Below the pieces are notes generated by a model. It saw only the letters and a list, made by a program, of their open reading frames with translations, had not been told where the DNA came from and searched no databases. Position numbers and translations under genes: made by a program. A DNA stretch of 47,363 bases, taken from positions 1 to 47,363 of IMG/VR virus record IMGVR_UViG_3300006751_000022; one strand, written 5' to 3'. This document shows positions 23,237-30,843 of the stretch, one piece after another. The stretch comes from a virus. Numbering within the stretch: position 1 is the stretch's first letter; each line of letters begins with the position of its first letter.

Positions 23237-24805
23237 GTGAAACACTATCAAAATGGACAAGAACTCAATGTAAAGATTTTAAGAGGCATTGATATTCTTG
23301 CAGACAATGTGGCATCCACACTTGGACCAAAAGGCCGCAATGTGATCCTATATCACAAAGAAGAAAACATTCCCGTTATTACCAAAGATGGTGTGACGGT
23401 AGCAAAGTTTGTCGAGCTTGAAGATCCCTTCGAGAATGTCGGAGCGCAGATCATCAAGCAAGCAGCAGCCAAGACGAACGAGACAGCAGGTGATGGAACA
23501 ACCACCTCCACCGTATTGGCCCGAGGCATACTTAAAAAAGCACAAAAATACCTTATGGCTGGGGTGTCGCCTATTGAGCTTAAGCGAGGTATTGATCTCG
23601 CAGTGGCTGCAATCTGTACCAATTTGAAGGAAATGGCAACCCCAATTCAATCAGAGGAAGATATAGCACACATTGCAACCATCTCGGCTAACAATGATAA
23701 AGTTATTGGTACACTGGTTGCAACAGCAGTTGATAGAGCGGGTAAGGATGGCTCGGTGATAGTTGAAGAGGCCCGTTCACTTGAGACGAGCTTGGATCTT
23801 ATTGAAGGATTTCGTTTCGACTCAGGCTATGCAGCTACTGCGTTCATTACGAATGAGCGTAGTGGAACAGTTGAATATGAGACTCCGATGATTCTAGTGA
23901 CGGACGAGAAGCTTGAACGTGTTGACCAAATTCTACCAGTCCTTGAATTAGCATCCCGAGAAAATCGCCCTCTTCTGGTTATTGCGTCTGATATTGTGGA
24001 CCAAGCCCTCGCCGCTCTTATTATGAATGCGGTTCGTGGAACGATGAAAGTGGCTGCAATTAAAGCTCCACGTTATGGCGAAGAAAGACGCTCAATAATG
24101 AAAGATCTCTGCCTTTCAACCGGAGCCACTATGATTACCCGAGAAAACTCGTTAACCCTAAAAGATGTTAAATTAGCACACTTTGGAGGGTGTAAAAAGG
24201 TATCTGCGGATAAAGGCTGGACAACAATAGTTGGAGGTAAAGGAAACTATGATGAGATCGATAAGAAGATTGAAGCACTTAAAACAGAAATTCAACAGAC
24301 TGAATCACTCAAAGCTTGTGAAAGAATACAGGAACGGATTACAAGACTTGCGTCTGGCATTGCTGTTATTCGTGTTGGCGCTGCTACTGACGTTGAAATG
24401 ATTGAAAAAAAGCACCGCATCGATGATGCACTTGAAGCAGTCCGCTCAGCCCAAGAGGAAGGGATTGTCTCTGGAGGTGGTACTGCCCTACTCCGGGCCG
24501 TCCGTGATCTCATGGTCGAGACAGAGAATGAGGAACAAAATTTGGGCGTTAAGATAGTTTTCGAAGCCATCGAAGAGCCACTAAGACAAATGTGTCTTAA
24601 TGCTGGAGAGTCCCCGGATATTATCGTTGACAAGGTAAAAAGCCTAGAGTTTGGCTGGGGTTACGATTTTGCGTCTGGTCAGGTCAAGGACCTATATCTA
24701 GCTGGGATTATCGATCCGGTCAAGGTTACACGATGTGCGCTGCAAAATGCCGCCTCAGTGTCATCAACTTTAATCACGACTAACCATGCGATTGTTTGCC
24801 AGTAG
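23237..24805 (+). CDS. groEL: Chaperonin GroEL (Cpn60)
   Basis: A 522-aa protein from GTG 23237 with GGAGG upstream. The nucleotide site shows L-G-P-K-G-R-N-V, D-G-V-T-V-A-K and G-D-G-T-T-T-S-T-V. The intermediate-domain G-I-V-S-G-G-G-T-A-L-L and the apical domain are full length. The C-terminus ends without the Gly-Gly-Met repeat tail that bacterial GroEL carries into the cavity. It has a dedicated strong promoter and is not next to the GroES-like gene at 7014. Phage GroELs may fold capsid or enzyme clients or replace the host ring; some work without a co-chaperonin. Confidence 0.97.
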   Translation: MKHYQNGQELNVKILRGIDILADNVASTLGPKGRNVILYHKEENIPVITKDGVTVAKFVELEDPFENVGAQIIKQAAAKTNETAGDGTTTSTVLARGILKKAQKYLMAGVSPIELKRGIDLAVAAICTNLKEMATPIQSEEDIAHIATISANNDKVIGTLVATAVDRAGKDGSVIVEEARSLETSLDLIEGFRFDSGYAATAFITNERSGTVEYETPMILVTDEKLERVDQILPVLELASRENRPLLVIASDIVDQALAALIMNAVRGTMKVAAIKAPRYGEERRSIMKDLCLSTGATMITRENSLTLKDVKLAHFGGCKKVSADKGWTTIVGGKGNYDEIDKKIEALKTEIQQTESLKACERIQERITRLASGIAVIRVGAATDVEMIEKKHRIDDALEAVRSAQEEGIVSGGGTALLRAVRDLMVETENEEQNLGVKIVFEAIEEPLRQMCLNAGESPDIIVDKVKSLEFGWGYDFASGQVKDLYLAGIIDPVKVTRCALQNAASVSSTLITTNHAIVCQ

Positions 24806-24822
24806 CACTATTTATTATTGCT

Positions 24823-25086
24823 ATGACCAATGACCACCATCAAGAACTTAGAGAGATAATTTTAGACCTCAAGAACGATATTGAGCGCATGGCAGAACGT
24901 CAATCCGGCATGATCGACGACGTTAAAAAAATCAAAGAAGCAATATATAATCCTGACCAAGGACTCTATGCAAGAATAAAGGCATTGGAACAATGGAAAG
25001 AGTCCTCTCAAAAGGTGACTTGGGTTATTATGACAACTGTTTTGGGTCTAGCAACAACAACTATTTACAAGTTTATCGTTGGATAA
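24823..25086 (+). CDS. Small coiled-coil/TM protein, XhlA/holin-like
   Basis: An 87-aa protein. The start is ATG 24823; no good ribosome-binding site is visible, and TTG 24796 inside groEL is an alternative. Residues 5-55 form a coiled coil ending in a K-A-L-E-Q-W-K motif, and a single C-terminal transmembrane helix (V-T-W-V-I-M-T-T-V-L-G-L-A) closes it. The coiled coil plus C-terminal TM order is that of phage XhlA/hemolysin-like holin accessory proteins, so a lysis role is possible. Confidence 0.55.
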   Translation: MTNDHHQELREIILDLKNDIERMAERQSGMIDDVKKIKEAIYNPDQGLYARIKALEQWKESSQKVTWVIMTTVLGLATTTIYKFIVG

Positions 25087-25088
25087 AC

Positions 25089-25117
25089 TTGACAAACACT
25101 TATAAATGTGTTATATT
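25089..25117 (+). promoter_or_regulatory. Sigma70-type promoter
   Basis: TTGACA (25089-25094), 17-bp spacer, TATATT (25112-25117) with an extended TG. Drives the six-gene operon from 25144 to about 27208. Confidence 0.85.
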
Positions 25118-25143
25118 ATTATTACTTACACCTTGGAGGTTTT

Positions 25144-25536
25144 ATGAGAGTAAGAGTTACACACGGCATCGAACTGAGTCAGGTGCCAAACAAAATTAAA
25201 GAAATGGTACAAGAGATTGTTAATGAGCTTGGCAATAGTCTTGAAAGCTTGGAAGCTTCAGCCATGTTAAGCAACGATCTTGCTTATTTGCCCGCTGTAG
25301 TGGATATTCTTGATAGGGTTCGAAAGAATCTAACGGAAGTAGATCAAGCTCTAGCTGATTCTCACGCCATATCAAGCGGCCTTGTTAGGCATTTGAAATC
25401 GCTTAACGCGCCTTCTGAAAGTGCCACCAACGTTGCGCCTTCTGAGGATGAACTCAAAGCTATGAGTGAAATGTTGGCAGACGTAGGAGACAAGATTGAT
25501 GCAATCAACCAAGAATCTGATGTTCATCAAGGGTGA
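25144..25536 (+). CDS. Helical protein, unknown
   Basis: A 130-aa protein. ATG 25144 has GGAGG upstream. It is mostly helical with heptad-like stretches (I-V-N-E-L-G-N-S-L-E-S-L-E-A-S and L-D-R-V-R-K-N-L-T-E-V). Nothing is recognised. The next gene begins within its last 38 bases. Confidence 0.6.
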   Translation: MRVRVTHGIELSQVPNKIKEMVQEIVNELGNSLESLEASAMLSNDLAYLPAVVDILDRVRKNLTEVDQALADSHAISSGLVRHLKSLNAPSESATNVAPSEDELKAMSEMLADVGDKIDAINQESDVHQG

Positions 25537-25729
25537 TCTTGTGCATGTGCCACAATCGGCCATACTGTATGGATCATCATCACCCAACTTAAAAATATAT
25601 GTCATCAAGAAGCCAATGTTGGCTATTTTCATGGATTATAAAAACGACGGAATGTCTGAAATAGTAATGGACGGACAAAAGTGGTTGGTCAAAAATAAAG
25701 AAATATTTTCAAACAAGGAAACATTATGA
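25499..25729 (+). CDS. Small GDLV-type protein
   Basis: A 76-aa protein. ATG 25499 has AGGAGA upstream; a second ATG at 25520 would yield M-F-I-K-G-D-L-V-H-V, a start resembling the KVGD array family. The body is beta-rich (Y-V-I-K-K-P-M-L-A-I-F). It is likely to be a divergent relative. It overlaps the preceding gene and is coupled to the next by ATGA. Confidence 0.5.
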   Translation: MQSTKNLMFIKGDLVHVPQSAILYGSSSPNLKIYVIKKPMLAIFMDYKNDGMSEIVMDGQKWLVKNKEIFSNKETL

Positions 25730-26007
25730 TGTTAGTAGAACTCGTGCAGATTAAAAAAAGACAAGGGCGACACTATCTAAGTAAGATTTATTTAAATCCT
25801 AGGCACATAGTATATATAAGTGAAGATGTGGGAACCAAGAACACAATTAGTGAAAGCAACGATCTTGGATTGGTTCCAGAGACATCCTTCAGCATTATCC
25901 GCTTAAATGATAATGGCCTGCACAGTGAGATTAGTGTTGTTGGCGATCCTCAAATGATTGAGGGCAAGATATTTTTTAAAAAAAAGCGAAATATTCTAAG
26001 GGGGTGA
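25726..26007 (+). CDS. Small beta-rich protein, unknown (FlbD-like pattern)
   Basis: A 93-aa protein. The order V-E-L-V-Q-I, Y-L-N-P-R-H-I-V-Y-I, a central loop, then S-I-I-R-L-N-D-N-G and S-V-V-G-D-P-Q-M-I-E-G-K-I-F matches the short sheet-plus-helix layout of FlbD-like proteins, which begin with an N-P-x-x-I strand. It is not assigned a role. It is coupled to neighbours by ATGA and a 1-base gap. Confidence 0.55.
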   Translation: MMLVELVQIKKRQGRHYLSKIYLNPRHIVYISEDVGTKNTISESNDLGLVPETSFSIIRLNDNGLHSEISVVGDPQMIEGKIFFKKKRNILRG

Positions 26008-26008
26008 C

Positions 26009-26257
26009 ATGAGATATTTTGAAATTTATGCTTGGACGGATTGTCCTTATTGTAGTGATGCCAAAGCCCTTCTGATTGAGAATGGTGAGCAATTTTTATT
26101 TTGCTGCATTGACCAGTCAGAGATGTTGCTTCAACATATCAAAACAAAGTGGGGCTGGCAAACAGTTCCTTTGATCTTAGAGAAAAACACCACCAATGAA
26201 GATGTTATATTTGTTGGTGGTTTTACTGATTTGCAAAAGCATTTGGAGAACAAATGA
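26009..26257 (+). CDS. Glutaredoxin
   Basis: An 82-aa protein with GGGGGTG upstream. The active site is D-C-P-Y-C (C12, C15), the cis-Pro motif T-V-P is at about 53-55, and V-G-G-F near the C-terminus binds glutathione. It would use glutathione to reduce disulfides, giving the phage a second dithiol donor besides the thioredoxin at 1116. It is short and typical in size. The stop overlaps the next start (ATGA). Confidence 0.92.
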   Translation: MRYFEIYAWTDCPYCSDAKALLIENGEQFLFCCIDQSEMLLQHIKTKWGWQTVPLILEKNTTNEDVIFVGGFTDLQKHLENK

Positions 26258-26592
26258 GAGTTAATAAACCATGGGGTCATGAGATCCGCTGGGCGCTGAA
26301 CGAGAAGTATATTGGAAAGCTGCTTAGAATCGAACCGGGACAAAAACTATCAAGACAATATCATCAAGAGAAAGATGAGACTATTTATGTTCTTGATGGC
26401 GTTCTTGTTCTTGAGATTGGCTCGAAAGAAGACATGATTAGAATCATAATGCACCCGGGCTCATATCGTCGTATAGAGCCGGGAACTATCCACCGTTTCG
26501 CCGCACCATCCGACGGATGTACATTGATTGAGGTTTCAACACCAGAAATTGATGATGTGGTTAGACTTGAAGATGACTATGGTCGAGTATAA
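26254..26592 (+). CDS. Cupin, mannose-6-phosphate isomerase type II C-terminal-like
   Basis: A 112-aa single-domain cupin. It opens with V-N-K-P-W-G-H-E, as in type II phosphomannose isomerases. The metal-binding motif is Q-Y-H-Q-E-K-D-E-T-I-Y-V-L (H, H-like Q, E) and the second is G-T-I-H-R-F. The bacterial enzyme has an N-terminal guanylyltransferase domain that is absent, so this is the cupin half only. It could isomerise a sugar phosphate or bind sugar. It is followed by a nucleotidylyltransferase, so the pair may act in nucleotide-sugar or cofactor metabolism. Confidence 0.82.
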   Translation: MRVNKPWGHEIRWALNEKYIGKLLRIEPGQKLSRQYHQEKDETIYVLDGVLVLEIGSKEDMIRIIMHPGSYRRIEPGTIHRFAAPSDGCTLIEVSTPEIDDVVRLEDDYGRV

Positions 26593-26614
26593 TAATTAAC
26601 TACTATTTAGTATT

Positions 26615-27208
26615 ATGAAACTTATAATGGAAAACTGGAGGAGCTTCTTAAAAGAAGATAGTACTCCGCTTGTTGTTATTTATTTTGGTGGTTTCAAGCC
26701 ACCACACAAGGGTCATCTCGCTGTTGTTGAGGAGTACCTCTCAATGCCCGAGGTTGAACGTGTTTATATTCTGTTCGGCACATCCCCACGCCATTCAGCC
26801 GATCGATCTCTCTATCTTGATGAGACTCATTCGCAAGCTGTTTGGCATTTATTTTTGGATTCTCTATCTTCGGATAAAGTAACAGTGCTTCCACCAACAT
26901 CGGGAAATACTATGGTCGCAGCAGCGGAACTCGCATGGCTACCAGAGCTATCTGGAAAGCGAATAACTGCTGGCTATGGAGCTAAAGAGCCGAAGTATGG
27001 CCAATCGTTTATCCGTGTTGTTGAGTCTCTTGCTGAAGAAAAGGGACAACCTCTGGCGATCCCCGTGGCAACACCAAGCTCGATAGATGTTCCGGGGGTA
27101 TCATCGACTAAAATACGGGAGGCTCTCGTTCAGAAGGACATGAAATATTTAGAACAAGCTGTCCCCGCTGGTGTTTCTGTCGAAGAATATATAAATATTT
27201 TAACTTAA
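26615..27208 (+). CDS. Nucleotidylyltransferase (NMN/pantetheine adenylyl or cytidylyl type) with capsid-targeting-like N-terminus
   Basis: A 197-aa protein. Its first 14 residues, M-K-L-I-M-E-N-W-R-S-F-L-K-E, look like a detachable leader. The HUP-class catalytic motif is P-P-H-K-G-H at 29-34, with G-G-F-K-P before it, and the second motif V-S-S-T-K-I-R-E-A-L lies near the end. These residues bind ATP/CTP and transfer the nucleotide. The substrate (NMN, glycerol-3-phosphate or pantetheine) cannot be decided from the motifs alone. It is the last gene before the tmRNA promoter. Confidence 0.85.
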   Translation: MKLIMENWRSFLKEDSTPLVVIYFGGFKPPHKGHLAVVEEYLSMPEVERVYILFGTSPRHSADRSLYLDETHSQAVWHLFLDSLSSDKVTVLPPTSGNTMVAAAELAWLPELSGKRITAGYGAKEPKYGQSFIRVVESLAEEKGQPLAIPVATPSSIDVPGVSSTKIREALVQKDMKYLEQAVPAGVSVEEYINILT

Positions 27209-27211
27209 TTC

Positions 27212-27240
27212 TTGACAAGATAGAAGAAACAGGTTATACT
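27212..27240 (+). promoter_or_regulatory. Sigma70-type promoter for tmRNA
   Basis: TTGACA (27212-27217), 17-bp spacer, TATACT (27235-27240). Thirteen bases before the tmRNA 5' end. Confidence 0.85.
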
Positions 27241-27252
27241 ATATATTATAGA

Positions 27253-27587
27253 GGGGGCGTAATGGTTTCGACAGGGTAGAACTCGGAGGACGAGTGCAGG
27301 TAGGTAAGATACAACCTTAAAAGTTCAATTGCAATAACTGCAAACAATAATTATTATTTCGAACAAGCCTTAGCTGCTTAATCGGGTGGCCGTCCCGAGC
27401 CATCTAACCAAGAGGGACAAAACAACAGACAAGTTGTAAAAATCAAACAACTCGGTGCAATAGGACAGTAAGCATCGTTTCACAACTGTCTACCTTTGTT
27501 AGTTTGTGATAGTAAACTAACTAAACCTGTGAATGACTCTATTCTAAGCTACTGTGGACGAGGGTTCGACTCCCTCCGCCTCCACCA
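27253..27587 (+). ncRNA. ssrA: tmRNA (SsrA) with tag ANNNYYFEQALAA
   Basis: A 335-nt RNA. The 5' G5CG (27253-27259) pairs with CGCCTCC (27577-27583), with one G-U. The T-arm GAGGG-TTCGACT-CCCTC is at 27560-27576, and A-CCA is genomically encoded at 27584-27587. The 5' side has the conserved start of tmRNAs (GTAATGGTTTCGACAGG). A resume GCA at 27340 opens a reading frame ending at TAA 27379-27381, giving tag A-N-N-N-Y-Y-F-E-Q-A-L-A-A. Its C-terminus matches the ALAA degron read by ClpXP. It rescues stalled ribosomes; the phage also encodes ClpP, giving a local partner. Confidence 0.96.
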
Positions 27588-27603
27588 TTTAGGAAAATAA
27601 GTT

Positions 27604-28758
27604 ATGAGTGATGCAAAATTAATATTTGAAAACTGGCGCGGCTTTCTTAATGAAAGAAAGTCAGATGCCCTTTATAAAGCGATAGTCGATTTTTTTGTCG
27701 ATGTACTCTGGAAACCAAAAAATTTTAGAGTCTCATATGTACCAGCCGGTGAACCAATAAAACACTGGAGCCGCGATGACAAGGACTGGTGGCAAGCCTT
27801 TCATACAGGCGAGCCCCTTAGAGCCCCGGGAAGTGAAAACGAAAAACACGCCGCTATGTATGGAGATGTTATAGCAGATGAGGAATATCTTTACAAGAGA
27901 TATTTAGAGATTCTTGCGGACAACAATGTCACAGATGATCCGATTTTCTCAGATTGGTCAAAGGGCGGCAACCCGTATCGCGCACCGGCGCACCCTGATT
28001 TTGTCTACGCTATCAATAAATTTCGTTTCCGGGCTGTTTACAGAGATCCTACCGGCAACTCCGGCGGTTCAATGTCTGATAATGGTCGTATGACACTATT
28101 TCATTATGGACGGATTGACGGTGTTGATGACAACGAAGCCTTCTTGAGACTAAAGGAGAAATTTCGAAGCACATTGGATCATGAAATAGTTCACTACATA
28201 AATTCTGTTAGGTCGGGATTTGTCCGTACTCGTTCAGTCGGGGGAGAAAAACAATATGATACTGGCTCTCAAGAGTATGTAGACTCCACAGAGGAAATGC
28301 AAGCAAGGCTGATTGAAGCGTTTAAAAGATTTGAACGTCTGCCTGATGTCCCCGAGCGGCGATGGACAACAAAAGAAGAAGGCGGATGGTGGAAAACTTT
28401 TAAAAATTGGATTGGCATGGGCTACGATCCCTACGACCTTAGTAAAGATAAAGACAGAGATGGCCTCGCAGACCACCCCAGCCTCAAACGTAAAGGCAAA
28501 GAAAGATGGTATCTAACGCTTTACACAGGAAGTATTAGATGGTTTATCAAGCAGTGGATTGAAGTCTTTTATGCCGAGGGAATAGAAAGATATTATCTTG
28601 AAAATCACACCAAAGAGAACCAACAAAGACTACTTGGCAGGGTTTATCAATATGCCAAGGATTTGAAAGACAGCAGGAATTATAAAAAATGGGTTGAACA
28701 AGAAGAGCGCATGAGAGCCTCAATTGACAAAGCCTTTAAGACTAACAAGGAGACATAA
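27604..28758 (+). CDS. Putative zinc metallopeptidase with capsid-targeting-like N-terminus
   Basis: A 384-aa protein. Residues 1-18 contain L-I-F-E-N-W-R-G-F-L-N-E, the same leader as in the gene at 26615. The zinc motif H-E-I-V-H is at 193-197, followed about 35 residues later by E230 in S-T-E-E-M-Q-A-R, consistent with a gluzincin-like third ligand. The central part (residues 250-300) includes an acidic D-K-D-R-D-G-L calcium-like loop. A protease delivered by the virion could act on host or cell-wall proteins, but this is speculative. The distance from the tmRNA 3' end is only 16 bases. Confidence 0.7.
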   Translation: MSDAKLIFENWRGFLNERKSDALYKAIVDFFVDVLWKPKNFRVSYVPAGEPIKHWSRDDKDWWQAFHTGEPLRAPGSENEKHAAMYGDVIADEEYLYKRYLEILADNNVTDDPIFSDWSKGGNPYRAPAHPDFVYAINKFRFRAVYRDPTGNSGGSMSDNGRMTLFHYGRIDGVDDNEAFLRLKEKFRSTLDHEIVHYINSVRSGFVRTRSVGGEKQYDTGSQEYVDSTEEMQARLIEAFKRFERLPDVPERRWTTKEEGGWWKTFKNWIGMGYDPYDLSKDKDRDGLADHPSLKRKGKERWYLTLYTGSIRWFIKQWIEVFYAEGIERYYLENHTKENQQRLLGRVYQYAKDLKDSRNYKKWVEQEERMRASIDKAFKTNKET

Positions 28759-28760
28759 CA

Positions 28761-28925
28761 ATGACAGAGATATTAGCATCGAAAAACTTTAGTTTGTTTT
28801 GTGCTGTTTTAAACGGCGCGTTTGCACTTCAAGCGTTCCTTATTGGCAGTTGGTTATGGGGCGGATTCTGCTTGGCCTTCTGTGTATTATGTTCGAACAA
28901 TTATCGAAATGCGGAGAAGCAGTGA
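28761..28925 (+). CDS. 54-aa membrane protein
   Basis: ATG 28761 has AAGGAG nine bases upstream. Two hydrophobic segments (F-S-L-F-C-A-V-L-N-G-A-F-A and G-G-F-C-L-A-F-C-V-L-C) span the membrane, with a short polar tail. It is coupled to the next gene by a GTGA overlap. The role is unknown. Confidence 0.55.
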   Translation: MTEILASKNFSLFCAVLNGAFALQAFLIGSWLWGGFCLAFCVLCSNNYRNAEKQ

Positions 28926-29122
28926 GCCCCGGAGACAGAGTGAGAGATTTGATTCGTGGGAGACTCGGCACCTCTAAAGGCCCCGTATTTCGTTATGGTG
29001 TGCATTGGGTTTTGGTCGAGTGGGACACCGGCCCTGACTCCATTATTCTGGAGCACTGTCTGGAACTATTCGACCAAAAGGAGAATGATTGGGACTGTAC
29101 ACCCTTCGGTGAACAAAGATAA
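28922..29122 (+). CDS. SPGDRV-type small-barrel protein
   Basis: A 66-aa protein from GTG 28922, overlapping the previous stop, with GGAG upstream. It reads S-P-G-D-R-V-R-D-L, R-L-G-T, V-L-V-E-W-D-T-G and ends in L-E-L-F. This matches the array family (V-G-D-L-V..G-I-I..V-x-W..G) and so is another outlying member. Function unknown. Confidence 0.6.
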   Translation: MSPGDRVRDLIRGRLGTSKGPVFRYGVHWVLVEWDTGPDSIILEHCLELFDQKENDWDCTPFGEQR

Positions 29123-29128
29123 ATAAAT

Positions 29129-29204
29129 GCAGGTGTAGCTCAGTTGGTAGAGCATCACGTTGCCAACGTGAATGTCGTGGGTTCGAGCCCCATCACCTGC
29201 TCCA
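29129..29204 (+). tRNA. tRNA-Gly (anticodon GCC)
   Basis: A 76-nt cloverleaf including an encoded CCA (29202-29204). Acceptor GCAGGTG pairs with CACCTGC. The anticodon stem TCACG/CGTGA encloses the loop TTGCCAA with GCC at 29162-29164. The T-arm is GTGGG-TTCGAGC-CCCAT. Phage tRNAs often match codons the phage uses more than its host does. Confidence 0.97.
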
Positions 29205-29224
29205 TTTTAAAAAAGGAGGATTGA

Positions 29225-29485
29225 ATGAAAAAGATTATTCATGTCAACCAGCATAAAATTCGCAAGAATACAAAACATGGAACTGACGAACCAGTTCTTA
29301 CTGTTAAGACTTACAAAGAAAACAACTATGCCCACGAAGCTATAATGAAAACGAAAGATGGTGCCACAATCGGCAAAGTAATATATAGCCCTCACAAACC
29401 ACTAAGCTGTGGAGCGAGGGTGTGGATTGAATTGGATACTGATGTTATTGATGTGGATCTAATTGTAAGAGGTGAAGATGTTTAA
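29225..29485 (+). CDS. Conserved hypothetical protein
   Basis: An 86-aa protein with AGGAGG before the ATG. It begins K-K-I-I-H-V-N-Q-H-K-I-R-K-N and ends in S-P-H-K-P-L-S-C-G-A-R-V-W-I-E. I recall this pattern in other phage and bacterial hypotheticals, but its function is unknown. The stop overlaps the lipoprotein start. Confidence 0.65.
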   Translation: MKKIIHVNQHKIRKNTKHGTDEPVLTVKTYKENNYAHEAIMKTKDGATIGKVIYSPHKPLSCGARVWIELDTDVIDVDLIVRGEDV

Positions 29486-30365
29486 CTTATTATATTTATT
29501 GGCCTGTTCACCAGAAATCGGTCTGATTGGTTACAGAGACAAACAACAAGATAGCAGTGCGGTGCAAGATACTACCACCACTACGGAACCTGCCGGAGAG
29601 CCCTCCCCCCCTGATACCTCCCTACCCCCAAGGGAGGGGGTGTCTGGATATATATATTGGAAGCTTCAACAGGTCGCTTGCCCTGCTTGCGTTGGTCAAT
29701 CTCATGAAATCGCAATAGATTTTAAAGCTGAATTCCACCAACCGATTACAGATTCACATGTTGGTTGGATACCTGAACCTTCAGAGTGTACTCAGAACTT
29801 ATTTATAACCAATCCCTCAACCATACCTGAGAGTGTAGGTTCCAGCCTAACGCTACAGGGGAACATTCATTCGTTCACAGTGCCAATGACAGGCCAAGCC
29901 CAATATGAAACACAGCAGATATATGAGACACAATATGAGCGTGATACAATCTACAGCCTGTATGGTGATGGGGTCAATACCACATTCACTTCGTCTCATG
30001 GGTTTGATTATATTGAACCCTTTAATATGTTATATGTTGATCCGTCATATGCTTTTGACGCTGCAATAAGCCGCACTGGTATGACATTCTTTTGGGGTCC
30101 GAGTGGGACCAATCACAAGTTTATGATTACAGTTTCTGTTTATAGTCAAGATGGCTCTCAATTCCTTGGTTATGTAACTTGTGTGGGCTCTGACGTTGGC
30201 TATATGACAATCTCAAGCCAGTATCTTTCTTCATATCCAGTTTGGTCGTTGGTCGCAATTCACCTTGCGAGACACCAAGTTGATCTTATTGAGACGGATT
30301 TATTTAATTCTTATATTGAATCTCACATGGAGTGGGAAGTGGTAGGAACAGGGCACATTGAATAG
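29478..30365 (+). CDS. Putative lipoprotein with a GC-rich proline segment
   Basis: A 295-aa protein from ATG 29478 (GAGGTGAAG upstream). It has a lipobox L-L-A-C, then a Thr/Pro/Ser linker carrying a GC-rich stretch (P-S-P-P-D-T-S-L-P-P-R-E-G) and a beta-rich domain with C-P-A-C and later single cysteines. The protein is probably anchored at a membrane surface. The proline tract looks inserted (see the hairpin at 29617). No enzyme motif is recognised. Confidence 0.55.
   Translation: MFNLLYLLACSPEIGLIGYRDKQQDSSAVQDTTTTTEPAGEPSPPDTSLPPREGVSGYIYWKLQQVACPACVGQSHEIAIDFKAEFHQPITDSHVGWIPEPSECTQNLFITNPSTIPESVGSSLTLQGNIHSFTVPMTGQAQYETQQIYETQYERDTIYSLYGDGVNTTFTSSHGFDYIEPFNMLYVDPSYAFDAAISRTGMTFFWGPSGTNHKFMITVSVYSQDGSQFLGYVTCVGSDVGYMTISSQYLSSYPVWSLVAIHLARHQVDLIETDLFNSYIESHMEWEVVGTGHIE
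29617..29637 (+). repeat. GC-rich perfect hairpin inside the lipoprotein gene
   Basis: CCTCCCT / AGGGAGG (29617-29623 with 29631-29637), 7-nt loop, in an otherwise AT-rich gene. Surrounding C- and G-runs allow alternative pairing. Confidence 0.65.
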
Positions 30366-30373
30366 GAGAACCA

Positions 30374-30694
30374 ATGCCAAAAAAATCATTAGATAAAAAA
30401 AGCGACATCGGTGTCATGGATCGACAGAAGAATGAGATGGAGCCACCCAAGAAGTACAAAGTTGTCTTCCACAATGATGACTACACTTCGTTTCAATTTG
30501 TTGAACAAGTGTTGATACAACTGTTTCACAAATCAGCCACAGCGGCCAGATCCATTGCCAAATCAATACATCACTCTGGGAAGGGTATAGCTGGTGTCTA
30601 TTCCAAGGAGATCGCTGAAACCAAAGCCCACCAAGTCAACCTTGCTGCCAGAGCACAGGGATTGCCCCTGCTGGCGGAGATTGAACCGGAATGA
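30374..30694 (+). CDS. clpS: ClpS, N-end rule adaptor
   Basis: A 106-aa protein. It has P-P-K-K-Y-K-V-V-F-H-N-D-D-Y-T-S (N34, D35, D36, matching E. coli ClpS numbering), H66 in I-H-H-S-G-K-G, and A-E-T-K for the C-terminal helix. These residues form the pocket for a free N-terminal amino group of type 2 N-degrons. It hands substrates to ClpA. With the phage ClpP and tmRNA tag it suggests a redirection of host proteolysis; no ClpA is seen. The stop overlaps the next start (ATGA). Confidence 0.95.
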   Translation: MPKKSLDKKSDIGVMDRQKNEMEPPKKYKVVFHNDDYTSFQFVEQVLIQLFHKSATAARSIAKSIHHSGKGIAGVYSKEIAETKAHQVNLAARAQGLPLLAEIEPE

Positions 30695-30843
30695 ATCCTA
30701 TTTTGAAGAAAATTTGTTTAGTTTGTGTATTCATAAATATATATCTTATGTTCTTCAATATCATGATTGAGGCCGAATGGTACGTTCCTTTCATGAACTT
30801 TCTATTCGCAGGGCTGTGTTGGTACTCATATGACAAGTCATGA
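30691..30843 (+). CDS. 50-aa membrane protein
   Basis: ATG 30691 overlaps the ClpS stop (ATGA). Two transmembrane segments (I-C-L-V-C-V-F-I-N-I-Y-L-M-F-F and M-N-F-L-F-A-G-L-C-W-Y) enclose a short loop with E-A-E. It ends inside the phosphoesterase gene, whose start lies 14 bases before this stop. Function unknown. Confidence 0.55.
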   Translation: MNPILKKICLVCVFINIYLMFFNIMIEAEWYVPFMNFLFAGLCWYSYDKS

